From: Anaerolineaceae bacterium
Lineage (GTDB): Bacteria; Chloroflexota; Anaerolineae; Aggregatilineales; Phototrophicaceae
Assembly (NCBI GenBank): GCA_016124855.1
Contig: WGMX01000010.1
Coordinates: 124,001 to 188,000, forward strand
Reading direction: 5' to 3'
DNA: 64,000 bases
The notes beneath the pieces were generated by a model. The model was not told the origin of the DNA. It made no database searches and saw only the letters and a program-made list of their open reading frames with translations. Both the position numbers and the translations under genes were made by a program. Every line of letters begins with the position of its first letter. Position 1 is the stretch's first letter. Shown here piece after piece: positions 35,485 to 46,127 of the stretch.

Positions 35485-36399
35485 TTAGAAACCACCTGCC
35501 AGCAGAATGACGATATAGACCGTGAAATCAGACACGAAGTGCATAAACAGCGGCCATGCAAAACCGCGTGTTTCGACCATGCTCTTGGCAAATACCCAAC
35601 CGCCGATAGTGGTCAGAATCACGCCGGTGACTCCCGATGGCACACCGAAGTAATGCCCCATGCCAAACCACGAAGCCACGAGAATCAGAGACGCCCCTTT
35701 GCTAAACAGCGGCAGCACTTGGGGAAGCAGCGCCGAACGGTATAGAAACTCTTCGGCAAAAGCGTTCATCACAGCGCATAATGCGGCGAACAACACCAAG
35801 CCAACCGACAAATTGCTCAGTGATGGTTTCATAGCAGGAACCATGAAGACCAGCAAAATCGTGACGATAATGAAGGCGTAGCGGATGCTGAATCCCGGCC
35901 ATTTCTCCGTTCGGCGCGGAACGCCATATTTTTCCGGCTCGGCGGTGGCTGTGAGACTGCCCGGTGTTAGGAAAAAATCCTGCCGCTTCAACCCCATCGC
36001 CAGCAGCACCAGCAGCATGACGAGGGACGCCCCGATGCGCATCAACCGTTCCCCAAAGAATGCAAGGTTCGGATTGCCGCCGAATAGCTGCGAATAGAGC
36101 GGGCTGTGGGGCACGAACGTCCCGAAAAACCAGCCTTCAACGCCATAAATCACGAGAAAAATCAGCGCGAAGCCCCTCAGTGGTCGGATAGAAGGCCACA
36201 CAAAACTCAATGCCACCAGAATCCCTAAAAGACCAACACGTACTGGCAGCATCCACGAGGTATCCATGTGCATGAAAGCGCGTAGAACGATCTCAGGAAT
36301 GGTTAACGCCAACACAATGGCCCATGCCGTGACGAGTAAAGAGCGATTTCCACTGACTGCTTGAGATGAACTGACCGAGACAGCGATAGTTGGACGCAT
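35485..36399 (-). CDS. CPBP-family intramembrane metalloprotease
   Basis: A 304-residue polytopic membrane protein. The CPBP motifs are FAEEFLYRSALLPQ (EExxxR), WFGMGHYFGVPSG and LFMHFVSDFTVY. About eight helices are predicted. GGAGGG precedes ATG 36399, which is preferred over an ATG at 36414. It is the first gene of the unit driven by element F, upstream of the serine hydrolase (gap about 34 bp). Confidence 0.88.
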   Translation of the reverse strand: MRPTIAVSVSSSQAVSGNRSLLVTAWAIVLALTIPEIVLRAFMHMDTSWMLPVRVGLLGILVALSFVWPSIRPLRGFALIFLVIYGVEGWFFGTFVPHSPLYSQLFGGNPNLAFFGERLMRIGASLVMLLVLLAMGLKRQDFFLTPGSLTATAEPEKYGVPRRTEKWPGFSIRYAFIIVTILLVFMVPAMKPSLSNLSVGLVLFAALCAVMNAFAEEFLYRSALLPQVLPLFSKGASLILVASWFGMGHYFGVPSGVTGVILTTIGGWVFAKSMVETRGFAWPLFMHFVSDFTVYIVILLAGGF

Positions 36400-36440
36400 A
36401 ATGACTCCCTCCATTTCATATCGAGACGATTGATATGGTC

Positions 36441-36499
36441 ACTTTATGTTGCAAAGGGGTTGATCGCGATTAGCCAAAAGGCGTATTCAGGGGGTTGAT
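36441..36499 (-). promoter_or_regulatory. Regulon promoter element, copy F
   Basis: ATCAACC from 36499, core AATACGCCTTTTGG, second ATCAACC, -10 TAAAGT at 36441-36446; the distance is 53 nt as in the other copies. It lies between the divergent CPBP gene and the first LuxR regulator and ends only 9 bp before the regulator's own -35 box, so the regulator could also control itself here. Confidence 0.8.
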
Positions 36500-36507
36500 A
36501 CTTTTAG

Positions 36508-36536
36508 TTGCGGTGTATCACAGCTGTTGTTACACT
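36508..36536 (+). promoter_or_regulatory. Promoter of the first MalT-like LuxR gene
   Basis: TTGCGG (36508-36513), 17 bp, TACACT (36531-36536). The transcript would begin near 36543, about 23 nt before the ATG at 36566. Confidence 0.5.
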
Positions 36537-36565
36537 AAACTGCTTTATAGAATCGGGATAATTTC

Positions 36566-39262
36566 ATGGTCGTATCAGCGGCGGACATTTTACGAACGAA
36601 GCTGACACCTCCACCTGTCCGCGCTGACCTTGTCCTTCGTCCCCGTCTTACTCAACTGTTCAGCGCCAGTTTAGAACATCCGCTTACGCTTATCTGTGCG
36701 CCTGCCGGATACGGTAAAACCACATTGTTGGGCGAGTGGATCGTTTCTGACGCAGGGAGAGCGATTCCTGTTGCATGGCTGTCGCTGGACGAGGATGACA
36801 ACGATCCAGTTCGTTTTCTGACTTATTTGATATCGGCTGTGGCCAGTGTCAACGATATAGATCTTGTCGAAATGCTTTCCCTGCTTCGGTCTCCTCAGCC
36901 ACTGCCACCAAAGGCTGTACTCACAGCGCTCATAAGCCGCTTGGAAGATTTTCCTCAGCATTTCATTCTTGTGCTGGATGACTATCACCTTATCGCCGCA
37001 GCACCCATTCACGAAGCATTGACATTTTTGCTTGATCATCTTCCTGCCCGGATGCGTCTTATCATGACTAGTCGGGAAGATCCACTATTACCGCTGGCGC
37101 GTCTTCGAGGGCGTGGGCAACTTGCGGAAATTCGTGCTGATGATCTGCGCTTTACGCCGGATGAAGCCAAGCAATTTTTAGAGCAGATGCTGGGCGTTGA
37201 ATTAAGTATTGAGCAAATCAACAACTTGGATGTGCGAACTGAAGGCTGGATAGCCGGGCTGCAAATGGCGGCGCTGGCGATGAAAGGGCGCGAAGATGTT
37301 GGAGGATTCATTTCGGCCTTCACGGGTAGTCACCGCTTCATACTCGATTATTTGACCGAAGAAGTATTGAGCAGACAGTCCGAACAAATTCAGAATTTCT
37401 TATTGGAAACATCAATACTGAAGCGTATGAGTGGAGCACTCTGTGATGCGCTAACTGGCAGAATGGATGGACAAGTGGTATTGGAACAGATCGAACGAAA
37501 TAATCTGTTCTTAATTCCACTTGATCAGGATCGTCACTGGTTCCGTTATCACCATCTGTTTGGTGACATACTGTATCGGCATTTGCAGCGCACAAAGCCT
37601 AATTTAGTTTTAGAACTGCATCGCCGTGCCAGTACGTGGTTTGAAGAACACGGCTGGCTAGGTGAAGCTGTCGGATATGCGCTTGCTGGAAAAGACAATG
37701 AACTGGCAGTTCGTCTCGTTGAGCATTACGGTGAACGTTTGCGATTGATAGGGGAAGTCGATACTGTCTTGCGCTGGTTGGCCGCCCTTCCCGATGAGGC
37801 TCGTCGTTCACGTCCAAAACTTGAGTTGAACTATGCTTTCTTACTTGCCAGAAATAGCGCGACTGTAGAAGCAGAGCAACGTGTCGAATGGGTAGAACAG
37901 AAACTGCTAAAGGAAAAAGGCAGCGCAAATGAACCTGAACGAAAAGCGCTCTTAGGGCAAGCGGCAGTTGTTCGTGCCACGTTGTCGCTTATCGCAGCAT
38001 ACGAAGGCGATAAAACGATCAGTGCAGGGCGTCATGCGCTTGATCTTCTGCCAGACTCAGATCTCCACTGGCGCAGTTGGGTCAACATGATTCTTGGTAT
38101 TACTTATCTAGAGTCAAAGGGAAACACAACTGAGGCAAAACGCTGGCTAGATGAGGCCGCCCGAATGGGAGAAAAAATCGGCGATGTTTTTATTCAAATG
38201 ATTTCAATCTTCCATCTCACAAGGATCGATATTGTTCAAGGAACGCTTCAGCAGGCTGAAAATAGGTGTAACACATTGCTGCGACTTGCTCACGAGCCTG
38301 TCTGGAAAGGTCAGCCGGCCGCCGGCTATGCACGACTGAATCGGGCATGGATACGTTTTGAGCGAAACGAGTTGGAAGCGGCACATGAAGATGTCGTTGC
38401 AGCGCACAACATCATGGAAGCCTATGGACTTACGACCATGTCGCTTGCCGGCGACGTTCTTCTAGCGTGGATAAATCATATACAGGGTCACCAAGCCGAA
38501 GCCCACGAGTTGATGCAGAACGCGAATGAGACGATTCGTCGAAAAAAACTGACACTGGTATTTGTATCCGCCTCAGCTTGGCAGGCGTGGTTGTCACTAA
38601 AGCAAGGTGATCTTCTATACCCGATCCAATGGTCTCGGAGTATAGAAGAAACTATAAAAGGCAGTCTTGACCCTGCATTGGAATTTGAACACATAACGCT
38701 CGCTCGTGTCCTTATAGCTCAGGGGCGTTTAGACGAAGCACAAGAATTGCTAATGAGCTTGTACTTAACGGCAAACAACAACGGACGGTTGGGAAGGGTT
38801 ATTGCAATCTGCATCCTTCAAGCGCTTGCCACGTCCATGCAAGGAAACATTGATCATGCAATTGATCAATTAATGTATGCACTCTCTCTAGCTGAACCAG
38901 AGGGCTATGCTCGTACTTTCTTAGACGAGGGTCCATTGATGTTAGCGCTGCTGCGCGAAACAAAAACCCGCGGTATCGCGGTGGATTATGTGACGAAACT
39001 GCTTGCTGCATCTGACTATGCGGCAGCAGCAGAAAGCAATACTTCTCAACATCCAAGTGCTGGTGAATTGGAATCGCTGAGTGAACGCGAGTTAGAAGTA
39101 TTACAGCTTATCGCCGAAGGAGCATCTAATCGTGAAATAGCCAATATGTTGGTGATTAGCATCGGCACCGTCAAGAAGCACCTGAACAACATTTTTCTCA
39201 AACTTGATTCTCACAGTCGCACTGAGGCCGTTGCCACTGCTCGCAAGCACAACATTCTGTAG
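36566..39262 (+). CDS. MalT-like LuxR (LAL) transcriptional activator
   Basis: An 898-residue STAND-type regulator. The N-terminal NTPase has Walker [11 protein letters not shown] (K51) and the downstream [12 protein letters not shown] long helical TPR-like region (about 350-820) follows, then a C-terminal LuxR DNA-binding domain (about 832-895: [20 protein letters not shown], then [20 protein letters not shown]). Such proteins bind ATP and an inducer, then oligomerise on repeated DNA boxes. It is divergent from the regulon unit F and is the best candidate to bind the six shared elements (inference). A close paralogue follows. Confidence 0.92.
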   Translation: MVVSAADILRTKLTPPPVRADLVLRPRLTQLFSASLEHPLTLICAPAGYGKTTLLGEWIVSDAGRAIPVAWLSLDEDDNDPVRFLTYLISAVASVNDIDLVEMLSLLRSPQPLPPKAVLTALISRLEDFPQHFILVLDDYHLIAAAPIHEALTFLLDHLPARMRLIMTSREDPLLPLARLRGRGQLAEIRADDLRFTPDEAKQFLEQMLGVELSIEQINNLDVRTEGWIAGLQMAALAMKGREDVGGFISAFTGSHRFILDYLTEEVLSRQSEQIQNFLLETSILKRMSGALCDALTGRMDGQVVLEQIERNNLFLIPLDQDRHWFRYHHLFGDILYRHLQRTKPNLVLELHRRASTWFEEHGWLGEAVGYALAGKDNELAVRLVEHYGERLRLIGEVDTVLRWLAALPDEARRSRPKLELNYAFLLARNSATVEAEQRVEWVEQKLLKEKGSANEPERKALLGQAAVVRATLSLIAAYEGDKTISAGRHALDLLPDSDLHWRSWVNMILGITYLESKGNTTEAKRWLDEAARMGEKIGDVFIQMISIFHLTRIDIVQGTLQQAENRCNTLLRLAHEPVWKGQPAAGYARLNRAWIRFERNELEAAHEDVVAAHNIMEAYGLTTMSLAGDVLLAWINHIQGHQAEAHELMQNANETIRRKKLTLVFVSASAWQAWLSLKQGDLLYPIQWSRSIEETIKGSLDPALEFEHITLARVLIAQGRLDEAQELLMSLYLTANNNGRLGRVIAICILQALATSMQGNIDHAIDQLMYALSLAEPEGYARTFLDEGPLMLALLRETKTRGIAVDYVTKLLAASDYAAAAESNTSQHPSAGELESLSERELEVLQLIAEGASNREIANMLVISIGTVKKHLNNIFLKLDSHSRTEAVATARKHNIL

Positions 39263-39340
39263 AATGTAGTATTCAAAAAGTGTCCTTGGAGTAATAAAGG
39301 GGTTGTTAGTGGCTAAATTGAATAGGGCTGGTAATACCGC

Positions 39341-42022
39341 ATGGCAGTCCTAGAAACAGACATCCTACAAACGAAACTGTCCCCTCCCTTCGTTCGCAGC
39401 GATCTTGTTCTGCGTGCCCGCCTTACACAGCGGTTCAGCGCCAGTTTAGAACGCCCATTTATGCTGATCTGTGCACCTGCTGGGTATGGCAAAACCACCT
39501 TATTGGGCGAGTGGCTTTCTGCTGATGGAGCAAGCACTGCGCCTGTCGCTTGGCTGTCGCTGGATGAAGATGACAATGACCCCATCCGCTTTCTGATCTA
39601 CTTGGTTTCCGCGCTCACCAAGATCGGCCACTCAGGCATGGACGAGGTACTGTCTCTGCTGCGTTCGCCACAGCCACCGCCAGCCAAGGTCGTGCTGACC
39701 GGACTCATCAGTCGCTTGGAAGCCTATCCCGGTCAGTTTGTGCTGGTGTTGGACGACTATCACCTCATTACCGCTGTGCCCATTCATGAAGCGATGACCT
39801 TTCTGCTAGACCATCTTCCTACACAGATGCATTTGGTAATCATCAGTCGTGAAGACCCACCGTTCCCGCTGGCTCGTTTACGCGGTCGCGGACAAGTCTC
39901 CGAAATTCGTGCGGATGAATTGCGCTTCACACTGGATGAAGCCGGACGATTTCTGTCGCAGATGTTGGGCATTGAGTTAAGTGTCGATCAATTACACGAT
40001 TTGGACACACGGACGGAGGGCTGGGTCGCAGGGCTCCAGATGGCGGCGCTGGCGATGAAAGGGCGCGAAGATGTCGGCAGATTCATCGCAGCATTTACGG
40101 GCAGCCACCGCTTTATCCTCGATTATCTAATGGAAGAAGTGCTGAACCGCCAGTCAGCTGATATTCAGGAATTTCTGCTGCACTCGTCCGTGCTGGATCG
40201 TTTGAGCGGTTCGCTATGCGATAGGGTAACAGGGCGTAGCGACAGCCAGTTCATACTGGAGCAGATTGAGCATGGCAATCTGTTCTTGATTGCCTTGGAT
40301 GACGAGCGTCACTGGTATCGCTATCACCACCTGTTTGGCGAGATGTTGCAGCGTCACCTACAGCTGGTCAATGGGAACATTGTGCCGGAACTGCACAACC
40401 TCGCCAGTGAGTGGTTTGAGCAGAATGGGTGGTACAGCGAGGCGATAGAGCATGCCCTCACGGGACATAATGAACGCAGGGCGGTGCAGTTGATTGCCCA
40501 ATATGGCGCACAAGTACGTATGCGCGGTGAACTGGCCACCGTCCTGCGTTGGCTGAAATCGCTACCCGACGCAGTTCTCCGGTTGTTCCCGGAACTTGAG
40601 TTAGATTACGCATTCATGCTGACCATGACCGACTCTGACACAGAAGCGGAAAAACACGTATTGGAAGTTGAGCAAGCGCTTCTTAATCAGAATTTGGTTG
40701 AAGATGAAGCCAAGCGGACAACTCTACTGGGACGTGCAGCTGCTATTCGCACCACGTTGTCTCTCTTACTGGGTTACGAAGGTGATATAACCATTGCTAC
40801 AGGTAGAAAGGCGCATAACCTATTACCCGAAAGCGATGTGTTTTGGCGTGCGTGGGTCTATTTCAATATGGGAGTCGCTTACTACATTTCAAAGGGCGAA
40901 GTACGTAACGCTGAACATTGCCTTCAAGAGGCGATTCACTTGTGCGAACACTTGAATGACACCTTTACGATAATGGTCTCGCTTTCCCAATTGTCAAGAA
41001 TGTATATCATTTGTGGACGCCTGCGACAGGCCGATGCAGTTATTGATCAGTTGTTACAAACGAAGATGGCACCAAGAGCGTGGGGGCAGGCATGGTTTGA
41101 CCGCAGTCAAATACGTTATGAGCGAAATGATATTGCGGGCGCCCTTGAAGATGTAATAGAGGCTCGTCGCATTTTCGCAGGCTATGAATTAAAACGGTTT
41201 TCCATTGATGGATGTGCGAAAATGGCGCGTCTCAAATGGGCGATGGGAGATGAAGTCGAAGCCAATAAACTAATGAAGCAGGCTGTCGAGATAGCCCGTG
41301 CATCGAACTTGACATTGACTCTTGTCGATGAAGATGTATGGCAGGCATGGTTGTGGCTTAAGACCGGTAATCTTTCATTAGCAGTCAAATGGGCCGAGGC
41401 TATTGAACCGACTACGCGCGAACACCTCAATCCTGCCATGGAGTTCAAGCATATAATGCTCGCTCGGGTCTGGTTCGCAAAGGGCCGTTATGAAGAAGCC
41501 GAAGAGCTTCTGGGGCGTCTGATGCTGTCAGCTGATGGCGCCGGACGCATGGGACGGATCATTGAAATTTGTATACTTCAGGCCTTGACGTTCAGTTTGC
41601 GCGGCAATCTTGACAGGGCGTTGGAAAAACTTGCACGCGCCCTAACTTTGGGTGAACCTGAGGGCTACGTGCGCACATTCGTAGATGAAGGACCTCCAAT
41701 GATCGCGCTGTTGCAGGATGCACAGAAGCGTGGCATTGCGGTGGAGTACGTCACACGACTGCTGGCGGCCTTTGACTGGAAGTTGCCAGTCGAAAGCGTG
41801 CTTGATGACCACGGCATCAGGAGTGAAATCGAGCCACTCACCGACCGCGAACTTGATGTGCTGCGCTTAATCACCGATGGGGCATCTAACCGCGAGATCG
41901 CTGATGCTCTGTTCATCAGTATCGGTACCGTCAAGAAACACTTGAACAATATTTTCCTCAAACTTGATGTCCATAGCCGCACACAACTGATTGCTAGTGC
42001 AAGGAAATACAATCTTCTGTAG
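39341..42022 (+). CDS. MalT-like LuxR (LAL) transcriptional activator, paralogue
   Basis: An 893-residue regulator strongly similar over its whole length to the preceding gene, for example [28 protein letters not shown] versus [11 protein letters not shown], and the LuxR domain [20 protein letters not shown]. The N-terminal ATPase and HTH are more alike than the middle TPR region, as expected if the two sense different ligands but read similar DNA. It begins 79 bp after the first gene ends and may have its own weak promoter. Confidence 0.92.
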   Translation: MAVLETDILQTKLSPPFVRSDLVLRARLTQRFSASLERPFMLICAPAGYGKTTLLGEWLSADGASTAPVAWLSLDEDDNDPIRFLIYLVSALTKIGHSGMDEVLSLLRSPQPPPAKVVLTGLISRLEAYPGQFVLVLDDYHLITAVPIHEAMTFLLDHLPTQMHLVIISREDPPFPLARLRGRGQVSEIRADELRFTLDEAGRFLSQMLGIELSVDQLHDLDTRTEGWVAGLQMAALAMKGREDVGRFIAAFTGSHRFILDYLMEEVLNRQSADIQEFLLHSSVLDRLSGSLCDRVTGRSDSQFILEQIEHGNLFLIALDDERHWYRYHHLFGEMLQRHLQLVNGNIVPELHNLASEWFEQNGWYSEAIEHALTGHNERRAVQLIAQYGAQVRMRGELATVLRWLKSLPDAVLRLFPELELDYAFMLTMTDSDTEAEKHVLEVEQALLNQNLVEDEAKRTTLLGRAAAIRTTLSLLLGYEGDITIATGRKAHNLLPESDVFWRAWVYFNMGVAYYISKGEVRNAEHCLQEAIHLCEHLNDTFTIMVSLSQLSRMYIICGRLRQADAVIDQLLQTKMAPRAWGQAWFDRSQIRYERNDIAGALEDVIEARRIFAGYELKRFSIDGCAKMARLKWAMGDEVEANKLMKQAVEIARASNLTLTLVDEDVWQAWLWLKTGNLSLAVKWAEAIEPTTREHLNPAMEFKHIMLARVWFAKGRYEEAEELLGRLMLSADGAGRMGRIIEICILQALTFSLRGNLDRALEKLARALTLGEPEGYVRTFVDEGPPMIALLQDAQKRGIAVEYVTRLLAAFDWKLPVESVLDDHGIRSEIEPLTDRELDVLRLITDGASNREIADALFISIGTVKKHLNNIFLKLDVHSRTQLIASARKYNLL

Positions 42023-42177
42023 CCTGCGGCAGAATTCGAACAATCTAAACATTGAATATCCAGCTCTGACTCAACGGAAACCACTAAATTTTACTCATAC
42101 CCCGACCAAATCCATATCGCTAGGTACGTACAAAGTGTTCAAAACCGTCTTTGTACTATGTTTATTCTGCTTGGGAT

Positions 42178-42375
42178 ATAGAAGTTTCAACGGTACTTTC
42201 CGCAGCGAATGTTTGGATCGCTGGCTCTTTGCTGATGGTCAGCAGGCTCAAACCGTTATTGAACAGTGGCGTCTGGAGTACAATCATCATCGTCCGCACA
42301 GCAGCTTAGGTTATCTGCCTCCCGCAGTATCCCCATCAATTCATCCATTATCTGCAAGCCCTCAAAGTGCTTAAA
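42178..42375 (+). pseudogene. C-terminal remnant of an IS3-family transposase
   Basis: The frame encodes SFNGTFRSECLDRW, then IEQWRLEYNHHRPHSSLGYL and PPA before a stop. This is the end of the DDE integrase core of IS3-family OrfB, with the last catalytic Glu missing from view or out of frame. Only about 65 codons remain and no terminal inverted repeats are visible. It lies between the second and third LuxR genes. Confidence 0.8.
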
Positions 42376-42533
42376 AGGGTCAGCGTTGCCTTCCACTTCT
42401 CAGCAATCATTATGAGTTTGAGAAAATGGATCGGTACCAATCACATGTGTTTTATAGCGTGAGATGCATGTCACTCAACGCGCAGGTACAATACGGTGAC
42501 ACCATAAGCATCAAACCATGAGGCTAAGGTATT

Positions 42534-45455
42534 ATGCATCTGCCGCAAAGCGACATCCAGCTTGTCGGACGATCTCGCGAAATGAATGATTTACACACGC
42601 TGCTCAAGCGAACCGCACAGGTGCAGGGACACGTTGTCTTGTTAAGCGGCGAAGCGGGGATCGGGAAAACGCAGCTGCTCACGTCGTTGACCGGCCTTGC
42701 AAAGCAATACAAATTTGAAGTTGTACGCGGCGAATGTAATGAGCTGGATCAAGATTTCCCTTATGCGCCAATCATTGATGGACTCCGCACCCATTTTTCG
42801 GGAATCACCGCAGAGGAATTGCAGCGTATCATCGGACCATTTCAATCAGAAATTCTCCGTTTGTTTCCGGAACTGTCACTTCAATTTGACATCCTCACGC
42901 ATCCCGGTTGGCTCGATCCCGAAGCAGAGAAACGCCGTCTTTTTGAGGTATTGGTACAGATCTACCAGCGGATTGCGACATCCGGGCTGCTGCTGATTTT
43001 TGAGGACATTCACTGGTCTGATGACACCAGTTTGGAGTTCTTGCGGATCCTGACGCGGCGCGTCAGCAAGCTGCCCATCATGGTCGCCCTCAGCAGCCGG
43101 AATGTGCCACCGGAAAGCGAGGTTGCGAAACTACAATCCTATCTCGACCGGTCAGAGAATGCCCAGACCACCACGCTGCACTTACTGACTGAAGTCGAGA
43201 CAGAGTCTCTGCTCAAAACCGTCTTGAAGACGACTGAAGCAATCCACCCTTCCCTCTTTCAGCGGCTCTACAGCCTGACGCAGGGCAATCCACTCTATGC
43301 GCAGCAGATCGTTCACATGCTGCAGCAGAACCGGCAAATTAATCTGGTGAACGGTGTCTGGATTGTGACGGATGTCAACAGTGAAGTTGAAATCCCGCAA
43401 TCCATCAGGCAGACCATTCAGCAGCAGTTAGCCATGCTAACTGATGAAGACGTGCGATTGTTGCAGGTGGCGGGGGTTGCCGGACGGGAGTTCAGCCTCA
43501 CACTTTTGCAAACGCTGCTGCACTTCGACGATGCCCTGTTGCTCAAGTTGATCAAGAAATTGACCAAACTACATTTTTTCAACGAAATCTCGCGGGATCG
43601 TTTCGCCTTCCGCCATGCGGTCATACGGCAGGTGATATACGACAGCCTGCTCATCCGCGAACGCCAGTCCATCCATCAAGCGATTCTGCGTTATCTCCAA
43701 AACTTGTACGAACCCGTGAGTCTGGTGGATTTATCGCATCACGCTTACAACGCTGAAGACTGGGAGGCGGCATTTAATTACGGATTTCAGGCGGGGCAAC
43801 ATGCTTTGGCGCTGCATTCCTCACAAGCGGCGGTTGAGCAGTTTACGCACGCGATACAGGCTGCCAGTCGTCTAGGGAAACGTGATATTGCGAAACTGTC
43901 TATGTTGAGGGGCGACGCCTTCAGCAACCTGAGCCGGTTTCAAGCCGCACATGCGGATTATGAGACGGCTTTACAAATCGCAGAAGCAGCGGGTGACCGC
44001 ATATCGGCGTGGCAAGCCATGATTGCGCTGGCAAAACTCTGGACAGCGCAGGATTATCGACGGGTGAAAGACTATTGTGAACGTGCTCTGGTGTTAGCGC
44101 GCGAGATGGATGATGTGGCAAGCATTGCCCACAGCCTAAATCGGCTTGGGAACTGGCACTTGAATGACGGTCAGGTTGATTTAGCTCTACAACACTACGA
44201 GGACGCGCTCACGATTTTTGATGGCAGCAGTGATCTGGCGGGCAAGGCTGAAACCTTCGGCCTGATCGGCATGGCGGCCAATGCCAATTTCTACTTCAGT
44301 AAATCGGCTGACTATTATCGTCGTGCTATCGAACTTTACCGTCATCTTGATAATCGCCAAGCGCTGGCTTGGACACTGGCAAATATGGGACTGATAACGT
44401 CTGACGCGGAGATGATCCATGAGTCCATCGACATTGCCCGCGAAATCGGTTTCTACAGCGCTGAAGCCTATGGCTGCATCTGTGTAGGCAATATCTATTC
44501 GTATCGCGGTGACTACAGTTCGGCGCTTGCCTATGTGGATCGAGCCGTCGATCTGGCGCAATCGATTAACCACACAGAGTGGCTGGCTGCTGCCCATCTG
44601 CGATTGGGACTAATCTATCGTGATCTGTTTGATCTGGATAAGGCGACAGAACATGCCGTGACAGGTACCGCGCTGGCGAAACAGTCAGGGTCGCATTGGT
44701 TCATTGCACGTGCGATCGGCTTGAATGTTAGCATTTTAGTTGCAAACAATCAGTTCGCCGAAGCCGAAGCGTTGCTCGCGGAGTATCACGCGCCCCCCAA
44801 GCCGATCCTCCAGCAGTTCGAGATTACGTTGGCTCGTGCAGAACTTGCTAGAGCACGGGCGCAGCCTGAAAAGATCCTCGAAATTGCCGAAGCGATGGCG
44901 AATGTTTCCCATGACACCGAAGAGGACTTACCTTTAGTTCCCTACTTCACCTTTTATAGGCTGTTGATTGCTGAAGCATATTTGCGTCTTGATGAGCAAG
45001 AACAAGCATTCATCACGCTTGAAATCGCCAAACGCGACTGTGAGCACTTCCATCTGCTGTCACTGCTTTGGCAAATCGATGCGATGTTAGCGAAGATATA
45101 TTCTCAGGATCATGAAACCACCGCACATGAGTACTATCAATCCGCGCAGGATACGATTAATCAAATTGCACAGACCGTGCCGGAAGACCTGCGGACGAAT
45201 TTTCTAAAACATACCTTGGCCGCAATTCCAGCAAGCAACATGCTTGGTGTGACAAAAGTCGAAGACCACGATTTAACCCGACGTGAAACGGAAATCGTCC
45301 ATGAAATTGCGCTTGGGAAAAACAATCAGCAAATCGCAGGTGACTTACACATTACCATCAAGACAGTCGAAGCCCACATTACCCGAATTCTCTCGAAGCT
45401 TGATATGACCTCGCGTACGCAGATCGCATTATGGGCCGTTGATAAGGATCTCTGA
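42534..45455 (+). CDS. AAA-type ATPase/TPR LuxR-family regulator
   Basis: A 973-residue regulator. The N-terminal AAA_16-like ATPase has LVGRSREMNDL, Walker A GEAGIGKT (39-46) and LLIFEDIHWSDD. A middle region of TPR repeats (about 400-880) includes DVASIAHSLNRLGNWHLNDG, and a C-terminal LuxR HTH follows: LTRRETEIVHEIALGKNNQQ then IAGDLHITIKTVEAHI. It differs from the MalT-like pair in the ATPase subtype. It probably controls the following NTF2-like/GNAT/methyltransferase genes or itself. The start is ATG 42534; the upstream 160 bp holds no clear promoter. Confidence 0.9.
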   Translation: MHLPQSDIQLVGRSREMNDLHTLLKRTAQVQGHVVLLSGEAGIGKTQLLTSLTGLAKQYKFEVVRGECNELDQDFPYAPIIDGLRTHFSGITAEELQRIIGPFQSEILRLFPELSLQFDILTHPGWLDPEAEKRRLFEVLVQIYQRIATSGLLLIFEDIHWSDDTSLEFLRILTRRVSKLPIMVALSSRNVPPESEVAKLQSYLDRSENAQTTTLHLLTEVETESLLKTVLKTTEAIHPSLFQRLYSLTQGNPLYAQQIVHMLQQNRQINLVNGVWIVTDVNSEVEIPQSIRQTIQQQLAMLTDEDVRLLQVAGVAGREFSLTLLQTLLHFDDALLLKLIKKLTKLHFFNEISRDRFAFRHAVIRQVIYDSLLIRERQSIHQAILRYLQNLYEPVSLVDLSHHAYNAEDWEAAFNYGFQAGQHALALHSSQAAVEQFTHAIQAASRLGKRDIAKLSMLRGDAFSNLSRFQAAHADYETALQIAEAAGDRISAWQAMIALAKLWTAQDYRRVKDYCERALVLAREMDDVASIAHSLNRLGNWHLNDGQVDLALQHYEDALTIFDGSSDLAGKAETFGLIGMAANANFYFSKSADYYRRAIELYRHLDNRQALAWTLANMGLITSDAEMIHESIDIAREIGFYSAEAYGCICVGNIYSYRGDYSSALAYVDRAVDLAQSINHTEWLAAAHLRLGLIYRDLFDLDKATEHAVTGTALAKQSGSHWFIARAIGLNVSILVANNQFAEAEALLAEYHAPPKPILQQFEITLARAELARARAQPEKILEIAEAMANVSHDTEEDLPLVPYFTFYRLLIAEAYLRLDEQEQAFITLEIAKRDCEHFHLLSLLWQIDAMLAKIYSQDHETTAHEYYQSAQDTINQIAQTVPEDLRTNFLKHTLAAIPASNMLGVTKVEDHDLTRRETEIVHEIALGKNNQQIAGDLHITIKTVEAHITRILSKLDMTSRTQIALWAVDKDL

Positions 45456-45472
45456 CGTTCCACCACTGACAT

Positions 45473-45486
45473 TAGGGTAAACCCTA
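45473..45486. promoter_or_regulatory. Palindromic operator candidate after the third LuxR gene
   Basis: TAGGGT-AA-ACCCTA is a perfect inverted repeat, 100 bp upstream of the NTF2-like gene. Its position suits an activator site for the LuxR-type protein encoded just before it. Confidence 0.4.
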
Positions 45487-45585
45487 TATTTTGCATACCG
45501 GGCATTTTGTGGGGTTAGCTCTGACGACACCACTCCTGAATGAGTCTATCCTCAAGACATCATCTTATTCATATAGGAGTGCAAA

Positions 45586-46002
45586 ATGAATACCACCAAA
45601 GAAGGTCAGATTATCGGTGTGATGAATGAGTTTCTAAACGTCTGGGCGTCCCGCGATATGGATACGATCATGTCCTACTGGTCGCCCAATGTGACGCTGT
45701 ACGGAACGGGAATGGACGAAAAACGCGTCGGCAAGGACGAGGTTCAATTCCAGATCGAACGTGACTTCGCCCAATCGGAAGAGTTCTCATGCACGCTGGA
45801 CTGGAATCAGGTTGGCACGAACGGTAATGTGGCATGGATTGCGTCTGATGTCACAGTCATGGTCAAGGTGCCCGGTGCGCAAGAAATGTCATTCCCGGCG
45901 CGCCTGAGTACCGTCATGCAAAACTACGATGGGCGCTGGTTGTTCGAGCATTTTCATCTGTCGGTCGCAGCCGCAGGACAGGATGAGGGCGACTCATTCT
46001 AA
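45586..46002 (+). CDS. NTF2-like (SnoaL/DUF4440-type) protein
   Basis: A 138-residue protein with the NTF2-like cone fold pattern: an initial helix (FLNVWASRDMDTIMSYWSPN), beta strands, and the closing DGRWLFEHFHLSVA. Members range from small-molecule isomerases or cyclases to non-catalytic ligand binders; none is indicated here. AGGAG precedes ATG. It lies downstream of the third LuxR gene and a palindrome. Confidence 0.8.
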   Translation: MNTTKEGQIIGVMNEFLNVWASRDMDTIMSYWSPNVTLYGTGMDEKRVGKDEVQFQIERDFAQSEEFSCTLDWNQVGTNGNVAWIASDVTVMVKVPGAQEMSFPARLSTVMQNYDGRWLFEHFHLSVAAAGQDEGDSF

Positions 46003-46127
46003 GCCAAATCGAAATTGACGCCACGTTGAATCAGCAAGTAATTTCAATCGTATGCTGTTGTATACAAATGTGATGCTGCTGGTTCACGCCATTGTCCGGT
46101 TTCAAGTCATAGTGAGAGGCACAAAAC

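Noticed and set aside
39289-39332. Possible seventh copy of the regulon element before the second LuxR gene
   Set aside because: AAAGGGGTTG and GGCTAAA are shared, but the core AATACGCC and the first ATCAACC box are missing, and no -10 lies at the required distance.
41991-42177. N-terminal half of the open frame leading into the IS3 remnant
   Set aside because: It overlaps the end of the second LuxR gene and is not transposase-like; only the C-terminal part from about 42178 has homology by eye.
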